Positions 1-11,770 of a DNA stretch of 64,000 nt are shown here, in pieces. The stretch covers positions 1-64,000 of the forward strand of contig SHXZ01000007.1 of the NCBI GenBank assembly GCA_009693045.1. The letters run 5' to 3'. Position numbers and translations under genes: made by a program. Each line of letters opens with the position of its first letter. Position 1 is the first letter of the stretch. Source of the stretch: Dehalococcoidia bacterium (GTDB lineage: Bacteria > Chloroflexota > Dehalococcoidia > Lucifugimonadales > SHYT01). Under the pieces are notes generated by a model. The model was not told the DNA's origin. It saw only the letters and a list, made by a program, of their open reading frames with translations, and ran no database searches.

Positions 1-441
1 GACGCTGAGGGTCAGGCGGGTGTTGTCCTTGGTGAGGTCCAGGGCGCGCTTGATGGCCTTCTGGAGCGAGGGGGAGAGGCGGTCAAGCCGGCCCAGGTGC
101 AGCAGCCGCACGCCTTCGTGGTGGAGGGCCTGGGCCTGCTCGTCGATGACCTGTTCCAGGATGGAGAGGAGGGCCTCGACCTCCCTGCTGGGGCGCGACC
201 AGTTCTCGGTTGAGAAGGCGTACAACGTGAGGTAGGGGATGCCGCGGAGGGCGAACTCCTCTACAATTTTGCGGATGTTCCTCGTTCCGGCGCGGTGCCC
301 CGCGTGGCGTGGGAGATGACGCTGGACAGCCCACCGGCCGTTGCCGTCCATGATGATGGCGACGTGCCGTGGCAGGTCCTTGAGCCCAGGGGGAACTTCG
401 TGAGCGCCGTTGACGTGGGTGACGGGAGTTGTGCGCTTCAT
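1..441 (-). CDS. uppS: undecaprenyl diphosphate synthase (isoprenyl transferase), 3' end off window
   Basis: Reverse-strand translation MKRTTPVTHVNGAHEVPPGLKDLPRHVAIIMDGNGRWAVQRHLPRHAGHRAG...YLTLYAFSTENWSRP; HVAIIMDGNGRWA signature; runs off the left edge so absent from the ORF track. Confidence 0.93.
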   Translation of the reverse strand, partial: MKRTTPVTHVNGAHEVPPGLKDLPRHVAIIMDGNGRWAVQRHLPRHAGHRAGTRNIRKIVEEFALRGIPYLTLYAFSTENWSRPSREVEALLSILEQVIDEQAQALHHEGVRLLHLGRLDRLSPSLQKAIKRALDLTKDNTRLTLSV

Positions 442-1004
442 GCGGCGCCGAGGACTTCCCGCTCTTTGGCCTTGCCGATGGCGTCAACCTGAGCGACAAG
501 CGCCTCCGTCAGCTTCTGGACCTGCTCCTGGGCGCGGCGGCTCTCGTCCTGGGACATCTCCTTCTCGCGCTCGCTGGTGCGGAACTTGTCTATGGCGTCG
601 CGCCTGATGCTCCTGACCGCGATCCGTGCGTCCTCGGTGCGCTTGGAGACCATGCGGGCCAGTTCGTGGCGGCGCTCCTCCGTCAAAGGCGGCAGTGTGA
701 GGCGGACGACGGCGCCATCGTTGTTGGGGGTTAGCCCCAACTCGGAGCGGAGAATCGCTTTTTCAATCATACCGATGACGCCCTTGTCCCACGGCTGAAT
801 GATGAGCATCCGCGCGTCGGGCGCGGTGATGGACGCGATCTGGTTGAGCGGGGTTGGCGTGCCGTAGTACTCAACCAGCAGGTGCTCCACCAGCGCGGGG
901 TTTGACCTTCCCGTGCGGATGGTCACCAGCTCGCGGCTGAGGGCCTCAATGGCCTTTTTCATGCGGCCATCGGCGTCGGAGAGGACTGCGTTGACGGTGA
1001 CCAT
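438..1004 (-). CDS. frr: ribosome recycling factor
   Basis: MVTVNAVLSDADGRMKKAIEALSRELVTIRTGRSNPALVEHLLVEYYGTPTPLNQIASI; 4-nt overlap with uppS; internal ATG chosen over the longer track ORF. Confidence 0.97.
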   Translation of the reverse strand: MVTVNAVLSDADGRMKKAIEALSRELVTIRTGRSNPALVEHLLVEYYGTPTPLNQIASITAPDARMLIIQPWDKGVIGMIEKAILRSELGLTPNNDGAVVRLTLPPLTEERRHELARMVSKRTEDARIAVRSIRRDAIDKFRTSEREKEMSQDESRRAQEQVQKLTEALVAQVDAIGKAKEREVLGAA

Positions 1005-1014
1005 GTGGACCTCC

Positions 1015-2272
<1,258 letters not shown>

Positions 2273-2392
2273 TGGTGACCCTCCTGGCGTCGCGGGGGTT
2301 GCCGGCCCGCGACGTATTGTGGTGGCGACGATGTGCACAAAAAGGCCCGGTGCGACGTTGGTGCCGCGCCCGGGCCGCCCTGGGTGCGCCTG

Positions 2393-3241
2393 TTAAGAAG
2401 GCGAAACCCTTCCCTCGACTTGGCCGTTCCCGTTCGGAGAGCTTGCGGCGGCGCCAGTCCCGTTGGATTCGGCGGCGGCTTCGGCGTCCTTGTCGGCCAT
2501 CTGCAGTTGCTGGCGCTTGTCCGTGCCCGCGAGGATGGCGTCGGCGACGCGCCCCGTGACCAGACGGATGGAGCGGATGGCGTCGTCGTTGCCGGGGATG
2601 GTGTAGTCAATGAGGTTGGGGTCGCAGTCGGTGTCGACCAGGGCGACGATGGGAATGCCCATCTTGCGCGCCTCCTTGACCCCGATGTGTTCCTTGGTGA
2701 CGTCCACAACGAAGAGCATGGTGGGGAGCTGTTTGAGGTCCTTGACGCCGCCAAGGTATTTGGTGAGGCGGCGCTTCTCGTCCTGGAGGTGCAGGGCCTC
2801 GCGCTTGGGGAGGTAGTTGAAGAAGCCGGAGGCCTCTTGCTCCTCAAGCTGGATCAACCGCTGGACTCGGGTGCGGAGGGTCTGCCAGTTGGTGAGGGTG
2901 CCGCCGAGCCACCGCTGGTTGATGAACGACATGCCGCAGCGTTTGGACTCGGCCTCAATCGCCTCTTGGGCCTGCTTCTTAGTCCCCACGAAGAGGACCC
3001 TGCCGCCGTTCGCGACGTGCTCGGTGACGACGCGGCAAATCTTCTCCAAGAGCACGAGGGTCTGCTGGAGGTCTATGATGTGGATGCCGTTCCTCTGGGT
3101 GAAGATGAACGGCTTCATGCGCGGGTTCCAGCGCCACGTTTGGTGGCCGAAATGCACGCCCGCTTCAAGCAGGGTCTTCATGCTGAGTTGCTCGCGGGCT
3201 TCGGGTGGCCGAACCCGCTCTGCTGTTGTTTGTTCCACCAT
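2393..3241 (-). CDS. rpsB: 30S ribosomal protein S2
   Basis: [41 protein letters not shown]...[14 protein letters not shown]. Confidence 0.97.
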   Translation of the reverse strand: MVEQTTAERVRPPEAREQLSMKTLLEAGVHFGHQTWRWNPRMKPFIFTQRNGIHIIDLQQTLVLLEKICRVVTEHVANGGRVLFVGTKKQAQEAIEAESKRCGMSFINQRWLGGTLTNWQTLRTRVQRLIQLEEQEASGFFNYLPKREALHLQDEKRRLTKYLGGVKDLKQLPTMLFVVDVTKEHIGVKEARKMGIPIVALVDTDCDPNLIDYTIPGNDDAIRSIRLVTGRVADAILAGTDKRQQLQMADKDAEAAAESNGTGAAASSPNGNGQVEGRVSPS

Positions 3242-3296
3242 ACGGCTTGCTTTTCCTCCGCCCTCGTGATTTCGCGCTCGCGTCGCAATTGTGGGG

Positions 3297-3326
3297 AGTA
3301 TAGCACATTCGCTCAGCGGGTCACAA
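3297..3326 (-). promoter_or_regulatory. candidate sigma70-type promoter for rpsB-tsf-pyrH-frr
   Basis: Minus strand TTGTGA-N18-TATACT about 55 nt upstream of the rpsB start. Confidence 0.45.
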
Positions 3327-3445
3327 CGGCGCGCGGGGATGCGCGGCGCGGTTGTGTCCCGTATAATGGACAGCGATACGTTCTTGCCGGTAGGGCTGAC
3401 GGCGCTTCAGCGCCTTCAACCCACCGGCGTTCTTGTGGAGGGGCC

Positions 3446-5275
3446 TTGCTGCGTGATACGAACTGCGGTGAGCTTCGGAAGGAGCACGCCGCGCGGACGG
3501 TTCGCCTGGCCGGATGGGTCAACCGCCGCCGCGACCACGGCGGGCTGATCTTCGTGGATTTGCGCGACCGCTCCGGCTTGGTGCAGGTGGTGATCAACCC
3601 CCAGACCGCGCCGGACGCGTACCGCGTCGCCGACCAACTCCGTAACGAGTGGGTGGTGGCTATCAACGGCACGGTGGGCGTGCGCCCGGCGGGCACCGAG
3701 AACCCTAGGCTTCCCACCGGCGGCGTTGAGGTGTACGCCCAGCAGGTTGAGGTCCTGAACGCCAGCAAGACGCCGCCGTTTGCCATCGCCGACGAGGCCG
3801 AGGTTGAGGAGTCGCTCCGGCTCCGGTACCGCTACCTGTACCTGCGGCGCTCGCGGATGCTGCGGAACCTGACGCTGCGGCACGAGGTCGTCCAGTACAT
3901 ACGGCGCTTCCTGGATGCGCGGGGCTTTCTGGACGTGGAGACGCCCATTCTGACCAGGAGCACGCCGGAAGGCGCGCGCGACTACCTGGTGCCCAGCCGG
4001 GTGAACCCAGGGCAGTTCTACGCGCTGCCGCAGTCGCCGCAGCAACTCAAGCAGCTCCTCATGGTTGCCGGCGTGGAGCGGTATTACCAGATCGCGCGCT
4101 GCTTCCGCGACGAGGACCTCCGCGCGGACCGCCAGCCGGAGTTCACGCAGCTTGACCTTGAGATGAGCTTTGTGGAGCAGAAGGACATTCTTGACCTCAT
4201 AGAGGCGATGTACACCGGTATGATTGAGGAGCTCTGCCCCGCCAAGCGCGTGGTGAAGCCGTTCCCACGCATCACCTACCGCGAGGCTATGGACCGGTAC
4301 GGCTCCGACAAGCCGGACATGCGCTTTGGCCTGCCGCTGACCGACCTGAGCGCGGAGATGGCGGAGACGCAGTTCCAGGTGCTCCGCCAAGCGCTGGCGC
4401 AGGGTGGTGTGGTGAAGGGCGTGCTGGCGCCGGGCTCCGCGGACTACTCCCGAAAGCAGCTTGACGACCTGGCGCAGCTAGCGCGTGACAGGGGCGCGCG
4501 GGGACTCGTGACGATTGCGCTTCGCGGCGGAGCGCAGAGCCTGGATGCCCTGACGATGGAGGACGTGCACTCCGTCGCCGCGCGCTTTTTTGCGTTGCCG
4601 CAGGTCAAGGCCATGGCCCGGCGGCTTGAGGCCAAGCCCGGCGACCTGCTGCTTTTGGTGGCCGGGCCGCGCGAGGTCGTGAACGCGTCGCTGGGGGCGC
4701 TGCGGCTGGAGGTGGGGCATCGCATGGGATTGGCTGACCCCAGCATGATGGCGTGGGGCTTCGTGACGGACTTTCCGCTGTTTGAGTGGAACGCGCAGGA
4801 GAAGCGCTGGAACGCGGCGCACCACCCGTTCACCGCGCCGCACCCGGAGGACATGGAACGCTTGGAGAGCGACCCGGCCTCCATGCGCTCGCAGGCCTAC
4901 GACCTGGTGTGCAACGGCAACGAGATCGCCAGCGGGAGCATCCGCATCCACCAGCCAGAGCTGCAGGAGCGGGTGTTCCGGGTGCTCGGCTACAGCAGAG
5001 AGGACGCGCAGGAGCGGTTCGGGCACTTGCTGGAGGCGTTCTCGTACGGCGCGCCGCCGCACGGGGGCATCGCGCCGGGGATAGACCGCACCGTGATGCT
5101 GCTGGCGGACGAGGAGTCGCTGCGCGAGGTCATCGCGTTCCCCAAGACTCAGAACGCGACAGACCTGCTGTTCGGCGCGCCGTCGACTGTAAGGCCCGAG
5201 CAGCTTCGAGAGGTGCACCTCAGGGTTGTGGAGGCCACGCCGCAGTCAGCCAAGGAGCCACAAAGTTCTGCTTGA
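3446..5275 (+). CDS. aspS: aspartyl-tRNA synthetase
   Basis: ELRKEHAARTVRLAGWVNRRRDHGGLIFVDLRDRSGLVQVV...FPKTQNATDLLFGAPS; TTG start inferred at 3446; upstream part of the 980-aa track ORF is antisense to rpsB. Confidence 0.94.
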   Translation: MLRDTNCGELRKEHAARTVRLAGWVNRRRDHGGLIFVDLRDRSGLVQVVINPQTAPDAYRVADQLRNEWVVAINGTVGVRPAGTENPRLPTGGVEVYAQQVEVLNASKTPPFAIADEAEVEESLRLRYRYLYLRRSRMLRNLTLRHEVVQYIRRFLDARGFLDVETPILTRSTPEGARDYLVPSRVNPGQFYALPQSPQQLKQLLMVAGVERYYQIARCFRDEDLRADRQPEFTQLDLEMSFVEQKDILDLIEAMYTGMIEELCPAKRVVKPFPRITYREAMDRYGSDKPDMRFGLPLTDLSAEMAETQFQVLRQALAQGGVVKGVLAPGSADYSRKQLDDLAQLARDRGARGLVTIALRGGAQSLDALTMEDVHSVAARFFALPQVKAMARRLEAKPGDLLLLVAGPREVVNASLGALRLEVGHRMGLADPSMMAWGFVTDFPLFEWNAQEKRWNAAHHPFTAPHPEDMERLESDPASMRSQAYDLVCNGNEIASGSIRIHQPELQERVFRVLGYSREDAQERFGHLLEAFSYGAPPHGGIAPGIDRTVMLLADEESLREVIAFPKTQNATDLLFGAPSTVRPEQLREVHLRVVEATPQSAKEPQSSA

Positions 5276-5377
5276 GCAGCGGTGGGCTGAAACGATGTGG
5301 GGGATTGTCCTTAAGGGTGCAAAGCGCGCCCTCGAAAACCGTGAGTCTGCGCTATAATCGTTGCTAAGGGTGGATAC

Positions 5378-6742
5378 GTGAAGGTCACGCAAGAACCGCA
5401 AGAACAGCAGCAGACGCTCCTCAATATTGAGGTGGAGCCGCCCGAGTTGGAGCGGCACCTTGAGCAGGCATCCCGCCGCCTGGCCCAGCGCCTCAAGGTC
5501 CCCGGCTTTCGCCCTGGGAAAGCCCCGCGCTGGATGGTGGAGCGGATTGTGGGCAAGGAAGGGCTGTTGGACGAGGCCATTGAGTCGCTTGTCCCAGAGG
5601 TCACGCAGCAGGCGATAACCCAGGAGAAGCTGGAGTGGTCCGCGCCGCCGACGATAGAGGTGGCGCAACGCGAGCCGCTCGTGCTCAAGGCAACCGTTCC
5701 TCTCACACCGGTGCTGGAGCTTGGCGACTACCGATCTCTGCGCGTGCTGGAAGAGCCGGTCAAAGCCGACGAGGCTCAACTGGACCGCGCGCTGGAAAGC
5801 CTGCGCCGCGAGCAGGCGCCGTGGGAGCCGGTTGACCGCCCCGTGGAGTTCAACGACTTGGTGGTGCTGGACTTAGCCGGCGCGGTGGATGGGGAGCAGT
5901 TCTTCAAGCAAGAGGGCATGCCCTTCATCGTGAACGAGGATTCGGACGTGCCGCTACCGGGGTTCGGGAAAGAACTCGTGGGCATCGCGCCGCAGCAGTC
6001 AAGGGAGTTTGACCTGTTGCTCCCCAGAGACTACGCGGAGCCGAAGGTCGCGGGCCAGCCGTGCCACGTCACGGTGAAGGTCGGGGAGGTCAAGGCGCAG
6101 CGTTTGCCGGAGTTGAACGACGAGTTCGCCAAGGGCGTGGGCCAGGGCTTTGAGAGCCTGGAGGCGTTGAAAGACCAGCTCCGCAAGAATATCGGCGCGT
6201 TGGAACAGGAGCGGACGAAGCGCGAGTACGAGGAGAAGGTCGTGCAGGCCGCGCTTGACCAGGCGAAGGTGGTTGTCCCGCCGCTCACGGTCAAGCACCA
6301 GGCCGAGCACGCCTTGCAGGAGCGCGCCGAAGCACTCGCCCGGCAGGGGCTCAAGATTGAGGAGGTGCTGGCTCGCGGCGGCAAGACGCTGGACCAGTAC
6401 CGTGAGGAGCTTGAAACCGAGTCACGCAAGGTGCTGTTGACATCGCTGCTGCTCCGCAAGATTGCGGACGTGGAGAGCATCCAGGTGGACGACGCCGCGG
6501 TTTCGGAGTCGCTTGCCGGCCTGATGCGCCAGGTGCAAGAGCAGAGCGGCGGGCGGCAGCGCTTGCGTGAGGACGACCAGAACCGGGAGGCGCTTGGCCG
6601 GATGCAGCGCTCGCGCAAGGCCCTTGAGCGGCTCGTGGCGATAGCACGCGGTACAGGTGACGAGCCCCTCGCGCCAGCAGAGGCCACGGCGACCACGGCC
6701 GTCGAGCTGGCCGCGCAGCCATCAACGGAGACGAACGCGTAG
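5378..6742 (+). CDS. tig: trigger factor
   Basis: NIEVEPPELERHLEQASRRLAQRLKVPGFRPGKAPRWMVERIVG; upstream of clpP-clpX; TATAAT at 5353-5358. Confidence 0.93.
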   Translation: MKVTQEPQEQQQTLLNIEVEPPELERHLEQASRRLAQRLKVPGFRPGKAPRWMVERIVGKEGLLDEAIESLVPEVTQQAITQEKLEWSAPPTIEVAQREPLVLKATVPLTPVLELGDYRSLRVLEEPVKADEAQLDRALESLRREQAPWEPVDRPVEFNDLVVLDLAGAVDGEQFFKQEGMPFIVNEDSDVPLPGFGKELVGIAPQQSREFDLLLPRDYAEPKVAGQPCHVTVKVGEVKAQRLPELNDEFAKGVGQGFESLEALKDQLRKNIGALEQERTKREYEEKVVQAALDQAKVVVPPLTVKHQAEHALQERAEALARQGLKIEEVLARGGKTLDQYREELETESRKVLLTSLLLRKIADVESIQVDDAAVSESLAGLMRQVQEQSGGRQRLREDDQNREALGRMQRSRKALERLVAIARGTGDEPLAPAEATATTAVELAAQPSTETNA

Positions 6743-6778
6743 TTGAGAAGACCTAGCGTAGCCTAAGGAGAACGATCC

Positions 6779-7465
6779 ATGCCGGACTTCAGCAAGGCCC
6801 TTAGCAAAGAGCCGTGGTTCAAGTTTCAGGAAGCCCAGGTCCAGCAGCTCGCGGCCACCAAGCCCTCCAACATCATTCCGATGGTCATTGAAAGCGGCCC
6901 CCGCGGCGAGCGCGCATTTGACATCTACTCCCTCCTTCTCAAGGAGCGCATCGTCTTCCTGGGCAGCCCCATCCAGGACCACATCGCCAACCTCATCATC
7001 GCCCAGCTTCTGTTCTTGGAGCGGGAGGACCCGGACCGGGACATCAGCTTGTACGTCAACTCGCCGGGCGGCGTCATCAGCTCCGGCCTGGCGATCTACG
7101 ACACGATGAACTTGATCCGTTCCAACGTTTCCACCATCTGCGTTGGGATGGCGGCGAGCATGGCGACGGTGCTGCTGTGCTCGGGCGCGAAGGGGAAGCG
7201 GTTTGCGCTGCCCAGCGCCACCATCCACATGCACCAGGCTATGGGCGGCGCCCAGGGCCAGGCGTCGGACATTGAGATCGCCGCCCGCGAGATCATCCGC
7301 ATGCAGGACAAGATCCGGCAGATCATCTCCACCCAGACCGGCCAGCCCTACGACCGCGTCGTCCGCGACACGGACCGCGACTTCTACCTTAGCGCGGAGG
7401 GTGCGAAGGACTACGGCCTGGTGGACGAGGTGCTCACCAAGCAGGTCGCAGCAGCCAAGGGTTAG
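6779..7465 (+). CDS. clpP: ATP-dependent Clp protease proteolytic subunit
   Basis: [48 protein letters not shown]. Confidence 0.97.
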   Translation: MPDFSKALSKEPWFKFQEAQVQQLAATKPSNIIPMVIESGPRGERAFDIYSLLLKERIVFLGSPIQDHIANLIIAQLLFLEREDPDRDISLYVNSPGGVISSGLAIYDTMNLIRSNVSTICVGMAASMATVLLCSGAKGKRFALPSATIHMHQAMGGAQGQASDIEIAAREIIRMQDKIRQIISTQTGQPYDRVVRDTDRDFYLSAEGAKDYGLVDEVLTKQVAAAKG

Positions 7466-7537
7466 CCCGCGCAACCCGGCAACTCCACGCATACGACTGG
7501 GCGGCCCGAGCGGCGAGCAATACGGTGAGGGGAGTCT

Positions 7538-8842
7538 ATGGCGCCGAAGAACGTGAGCATGGTCGACTACCGGTGCTCTTTCTGCGGGAAGGTGCAGACC
7601 CAGGTCAAGCGTTTGGTGGCCGGCCCCGGCAGCGTGTTCATCTGTGATGAGTGCGTGGTGCTGTGCGAGCAGATCATCTCGGAGGACCGGGTTGCGCCCG
7701 CGCAAAAAACGCCTCAGGCTGGGTCTGCCACGCTCACTCCCGACGCGATCTACAGCAAGCTGGACGAGTACGTTGTGGGGCAGGAGCGGGCCAAGCGTGC
7801 CCTGAGCGTTGCGGTGTACAACCACTACAAGCGGATCAATGCCCACGCCAAGCTCAAGGCGGGGGCGGAGCAGGTGGAGCTTCAGAAGAGCAACATTCTG
7901 CTCATCGGGCCTACGGGAAGCGGCAAGACGCTGCTGGCGCAGACCCTCGCACGCATCTTGGACGTGCCCTTCGCCATCTCCGATGCCACCTCGCTCACGG
8001 AAGCCGGGTACGTCGGCGAGGACGTTGAGCACATCCTCCTGCGCCTGATCCAGGCCGCGGACTGGGACATTCCGAAGGCCGAGCGCGGGATGGCCTACAT
8101 TGACGAGGTGGACAAGATCGCCCGCAAGAGCTCCAATCCGTCAATTACCAGGGATGTCTCCGGCGAGGGCGTCCAGCAGGGGCTGCTCAAGATTCTGGAA
8201 GGCACCATCGCCAACGTGCCGCCGTCCGGCGGGCGGAAGCATCCTCACCAGGAGTTCCTCCAGATCCACACCGACAACATCCTCTTCATCTGCGGCGGGA
8301 CGTTTGAGGGCCTGGAGCAGGTGGTGGAGAAGCGGGCGTTCAAGGACAAGCACTCCATGGGGTTCGTCCGCAAAGCGGCGGCGCCTGGCGGTGACGGGGC
8401 GAGGGCCAGCCTCCTTCGGTTCACCACGCCTGACGACCTCATGGCCTATGGGTTCATACCGGAGTTCGTCGGACGCCTCCCGGTGATCGTGCCGCTGGAG
8501 CCGTTGGAGATGGGCGACCTGGTCAAGATATTGACCGAGCCCAAGAACGCGGTGGTCAAGCAGTACCAGTCGCTGTTCAGCATGGATAACGTGGAGCTGA
8601 CGTTCACGAAGGACGGGCTGGAAGCGGCTGCGCGCGAGGCGCTTAAGAATAAGACGGGCGCCCGCGGCCTGCGCGGCGTGGTGGAAAACGTGCTGATGGA
8701 AGTGATGTACGAGCTGCCGTCGCTGAAGGACGTGCGGCGGTGCATCGTGGACGGGGACATCATCGCGAACCGCAAGCGGCCAATTCTGCTGAACGTCGCG
8801 GGCACCGTGGTGGAGCCGAAGCAGGACCGGCAGTCGGCGTAG
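7538..8842 (+). CDS. clpX: ATP-dependent Clp protease ATP-binding subunit ClpX
   Basis: [30 protein letters not shown] zinc domain, [36 protein letters not shown]. Confidence 0.98.
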   Translation: MAPKNVSMVDYRCSFCGKVQTQVKRLVAGPGSVFICDECVVLCEQIISEDRVAPAQKTPQAGSATLTPDAIYSKLDEYVVGQERAKRALSVAVYNHYKRINAHAKLKAGAEQVELQKSNILLIGPTGSGKTLLAQTLARILDVPFAISDATSLTEAGYVGEDVEHILLRLIQAADWDIPKAERGMAYIDEVDKIARKSSNPSITRDVSGEGVQQGLLKILEGTIANVPPSGGRKHPHQEFLQIHTDNILFICGGTFEGLEQVVEKRAFKDKHSMGFVRKAAAPGGDGARASLLRFTTPDDLMAYGFIPEFVGRLPVIVPLEPLEMGDLVKILTEPKNAVVKQYQSLFSMDNVELTFTKDGLEAAAREALKNKTGARGLRGVVENVLMEVMYELPSLKDVRRCIVDGDIIANRKRPILLNVAGTVVEPKQDRQSA

Positions 8843-8871
8843 GCTCGTTTCCCCCCGCCAGAATGCAGCAA

Positions 8872-8900
8872 GAAAGGTCCTGTGCGGAACAGGGCCTTTC
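8872..8900 (+). terminator. hairpin downstream of clpX
   Basis: GAAAGGTCCTGT-gcgga-ACAGGGCCTTTC; no strong T tract. Confidence 0.5.
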
Positions 8901-8973
8901 ACCGTTCAAGAGCCTCTGAAGGAAGCCGCCGGTGGTTCCACTGGCTCTCATCCCAAAGGCTTTCGCCGAACGC

Positions 8974-9783
8974 CTATTGCGACCCAATGCGCTGGGAAAG
9001 GCACCGCTCCACCTGGGCGTTGAGGCACAGTGGAGGCAGCGGCGCGCCCTGGCCGTCAACCACCCGCTGTCCTTCCACGTTGATCCGCCTCTGCGCCAAA
9101 GAGACTAACGTCTCCAGCAGCAGCGGCCGCTCGCGGCGGACGCCCTCGGCGCGAATGGCCTTGAAGAGCGGCAGCTCCTCGCCCTCGGTGGCCTTGAGGG
9201 CGTCCACGCTCTGCCCATTTACCGAGGCCCAGAGGGGATCGTAGGCCGGGCCGGTGATGGGGAATGACGAGTAGGTGATGGCGGGGCCTTGGTCCAGCGA
9301 CTCAGTCACTAGGTGGACCATCGCGCCCGTCTCCGCTGCACGCTGCTCAATGAGTTTCCAGATGACCTCTTGCCACGCGCCGGTCGGGCCGCCGGGCAGC
9401 GCGGGGTGGAGGTTGATCATGGGCAGGCGCGAGCACATCTCGCCGCTGACGATGAGCATGTAGCCTGCGAGGACGCACAGGTCCACGCGGTAGGGGGCGA
9501 GGCGATCCAGGATTTCGCGGTCGCGCTCGGTGCGGAGTTGCGACACGCGCGCGCCGCGCTCCCGGCGGAAGCGGTTGGTGGAGAACGTGACGAGGGGGAG
9601 GCCGTACCCGCGGGCGAGGGCCATGAACTGGTCGCTACCCGTGTGTTCGCCCGGCTCGCGGTTGCAGAAGACGTAGGCGATGCGCGCGTCTAATTCGCCG
9701 CGGTGGATGGCGTCCATGGCGTAGCTCAGCAGGCCGCGAGAGCCGGGGCCGCGCCCGGTGGAGAACCAGCCGAGGCTCAGCAT
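8974..9783 (-). CDS. phosphoribosylglycinamide formyltransferase-like protein
   Basis: LDRLAPYRVDLCVLAGYMLIVSGEMCSRLPMINLHPALPGGPTGAWQEVIWKLIEQRAAETGAMVHLVTESLDQGP, a PurN-type formyltransferase core. Confidence 0.8.
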   Translation of the reverse strand: MLSLGWFSTGRGPGSRGLLSYAMDAIHRGELDARIAYVFCNREPGEHTGSDQFMALARGYGLPLVTFSTNRFRRERGARVSQLRTERDREILDRLAPYRVDLCVLAGYMLIVSGEMCSRLPMINLHPALPGGPTGAWQEVIWKLIEQRAAETGAMVHLVTESLDQGPAITYSSFPITGPAYDPLWASVNGQSVDALKATEGEELPLFKAIRAEGVRRERPLLLETLVSLAQRRINVEGQRVVDGQGAPLPPLCLNAQVERCLSQRIGSQ

Positions 9784-9788
9784 TCGCG

Positions 9789-9826
9789 ACCTAACCCCTG
9801 GCCCCTTCCCTACAGGGAAGGGGAAC
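9789..9826. repeat. C-rich palindromic dispersed repeat (family A)
   Basis: acctaacccctggccccttccctacagggaaggggaac. Confidence 0.75.
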
Positions 9827-9875
9827 GGCTTCACCTTGCGGACTCGCGGCTCGCTCAGAGCGAAATAGGGCTGTG

Positions 9876-10202
9876 CTAGTTTTTGGCATCGTCAGCATCG
9901 TCGCCGTCGTCCGAATCGGCGTCATCGTTGACCATTTGCATCTGCTGTCCGTAGGAGGTCTGGAGCCGCGTGACCTTCATCTCGGTGGCGCTGAGCAGCT
10001 CGTTGCACTGGCGCGCCAGCCGCATTCCCTCCTCGTAGAGGCGCGTGGCCTCATCCAGCGTCAGGCCGCCGGACTCCAGCTTCTGCACCGTCTCCTCCAG
10101 GCGCGTGAACGCCGCTTCAAAGGACGGGCGTTGCCGCCTGGACTTGGGGCGTTCCGATTCGTCCGGCACTGCCGCCTCGCTGGCTTTTTCGTGCGAGCGC
10201 AT
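9876..10202 (-). CDS. xseB: exodeoxyribonuclease VII small subunit
   Basis: RPSFEAAFTRLEETVQKLESGGLTLDEATRLYEEGMRLARQCNELLSATEMKVTRL. Confidence 0.94.
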   Translation of the reverse strand: MRSHEKASEAAVPDESERPKSRRQRPSFEAAFTRLEETVQKLESGGLTLDEATRLYEEGMRLARQCNELLSATEMKVTRLQTSYGQQMQMVNDDADSDDGDDADDAKN

Positions 10203-10248
10203 TATACCATCCGCGTCGATAGTACGCGGTGGCCGCGTGCGGAACGGT

Positions 10249-10287
10249 CTCACCCCCAGCCCCTCTCCAATGATTTGGAGAGGGGAG
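10249..10287. repeat. family A repeat
   Basis: ctcacccccagcccctctccaatgatttggagaggggag. Confidence 0.75.
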
Positions 10288-10362
10288 ACGTCGGCTCAGG
10301 GCAAGGCAGTGGCCGGTTGCAGAGGCGCCGGCTTTTCTGCCGGGCCGCGCTCGCGACGAGGG

Positions 10363-11073
10363 CTAGCCGAGCGACGCGACAAGACCCGCGAGAGCCGCGC
10401 AATTGGGGCAGCCGTCCTTGCCTGGAGGACACCTGGGCGTCGCGAAGAGCTGGCGGGCGCGCTCCAGCAGCGGCGGGATGAGCGTGTCCGGCTGGAGCGG
10501 CACGGGCACGACGGTGGCGGAGAGGTTGAGCCGGAAGCCCGCTTCATCCACAACCTCGGCCTGCTGGACCGGCTCTCCTGTCGTGACCGGCTCCATATAC
10601 ACGAGCGCGAGCTTGGAGACGGGCCCAAGCCCCAGGCGGTTTCCAATGAAGGCGTAGCCGTTGAGCTGGGCGTGGTACTGGGGCAGCATCCTCTCCTGGC
10701 CGGGCGTGTACCGCGCGGTCTTGTAGTCCACGATGGCGTAGGAGCCGTCGCGCAGGCGAAAGATGCCGTCCGCCTCGCCGCGCAGCGTGACGCCCGTCTC
10801 CTGGTGGACGACGGAGAACTTGTGGTAGGTTGGCGGATCCACGGTCTCGGCGATGTCGCCCACGGACGCTAGCCACGCGGGCGGTTTGCCCTCGCGCAGG
10901 AAGAAGCGGCTTACGACCAGCTTGTTGTACCGATCAATGCTGCTGAAGATGCCGGGGAAGGTCTGGTACGGGAGTTTCTTGACGTGGAGCTGGACCCAGA
11001 GGCAGCGCGGGCAGGGGTCTGCGTAGGCGAATGCGCCGAGGTCTTTTGCCGAGATGGTGAGCTGCTGAGGCAT
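10363..11073 (-). CDS. PD-(D/E)XK nuclease-superfamily protein (RecB/Cas4-like) with Cys clusters
   Basis: GEADGIFRLRDGSYAIVDYKTARY (E/D...D-Y-K core), N-terminal PCPRC and C-terminal CPPGKDGCPNC. Confidence 0.8.
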   Translation of the reverse strand: MPQQLTISAKDLGAFAYADPCPRCLWVQLHVKKLPYQTFPGIFSSIDRYNKLVVSRFFLREGKPPAWLASVGDIAETVDPPTYHKFSVVHQETGVTLRGEADGIFRLRDGSYAIVDYKTARYTPGQERMLPQYHAQLNGYAFIGNRLGLGPVSKLALVYMEPVTTGEPVQQAEVVDEAGFRLNLSATVVPVPLQPDTLIPPLLERARQLFATPRCPPGKDGCPNCAALAGLVASLG

Positions 11074-11362
11074 TGCTGACGCTCCTGTTGTCCGCTAGGC
11101 AAGAGTTTAGCAGGATGCTCAAGGCCTGTAAGGAAATGGTCTTCCGAGCCTTTGGCCCTTCCGTCGACCCCTGGTGTCCATAAATCAACCTGGGGGACGC
11201 CCGCCGCCTCACCACCCACCTCTCCGGGAGCCAGGGTACACCCCATTGTTTTTGTTTCAAGCCATTTCCCGTTCACGCCGGTGTGTCACCGTATCTTTCA
11301 TGTTCGTCAATTTTTACTGCTGTTTTCGTTTGAAAAATGTGAAGGAACGAATCCGATTTTAG

Positions 11363-11556
11363 CCTCACCCCCGACCTCACCCTCAATCCCTCTCCATTTA
11401 CATGGAGAGGGAGGAAGTGACGAAGGCGCGGCGCGAGTGGGTGGCGATGGCGGTGGTCATAGACGTAGGATAGGCGTTCTGTATCGTGCAAGGGGCGGAT
11501 GGCAGAGAGCAGGGGAAACCTCACCCCTGACCCCTCTCCATACGATGGAGAGGGGG
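11363..11556. repeat. cluster of two family A copies plus a locally duplicated 'gaggaagtgacgarggcgcg' segment
   Basis: cctcacccccgacctcaccctcaatccctctcc...ggagaggg and cctcacccctgacccctctccatacgatggagaggggg. Confidence 0.7.
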
Positions 11557-11770
11557 AATGTAGCCACAATTGAGGTGGAGGAAGTGACGAGGGCGCGAAG
11601 TACACCGCGGGGCTGGCACCTTCTTCGGCTGAGCCTTGCTGTGCGGCGGAAGGGACGCGCGGGCACGGATTCTGAGCCGCAGCGAAGAATGACAGGGGGG
11701 CGCTCAGCATGACAGGGGGGCGCTCGGAATGACAGAACCGAGAAGGTCGCGAGGAGGAATCTGAGGTGGT

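Noticed and set aside
2333-3445. N-terminal 370-aa extension of the 980-aa plus-strand ORF before AspRS
   Set aside because: Antisense to rpsB; AspRS homology starts at ~3446, so the extension is a high-GC shadow ORF
11363-11745. Repeat-rich gap upstream of xseA's 3' end considered as a CRISPR array
   Set aside because: Repeats are hairpins and tandem 17-mers of uneven spacing, not identical direct repeats with uniform spacers; no cas genes nearby apart from a Cas4-like nuclease of the Exo VII locus
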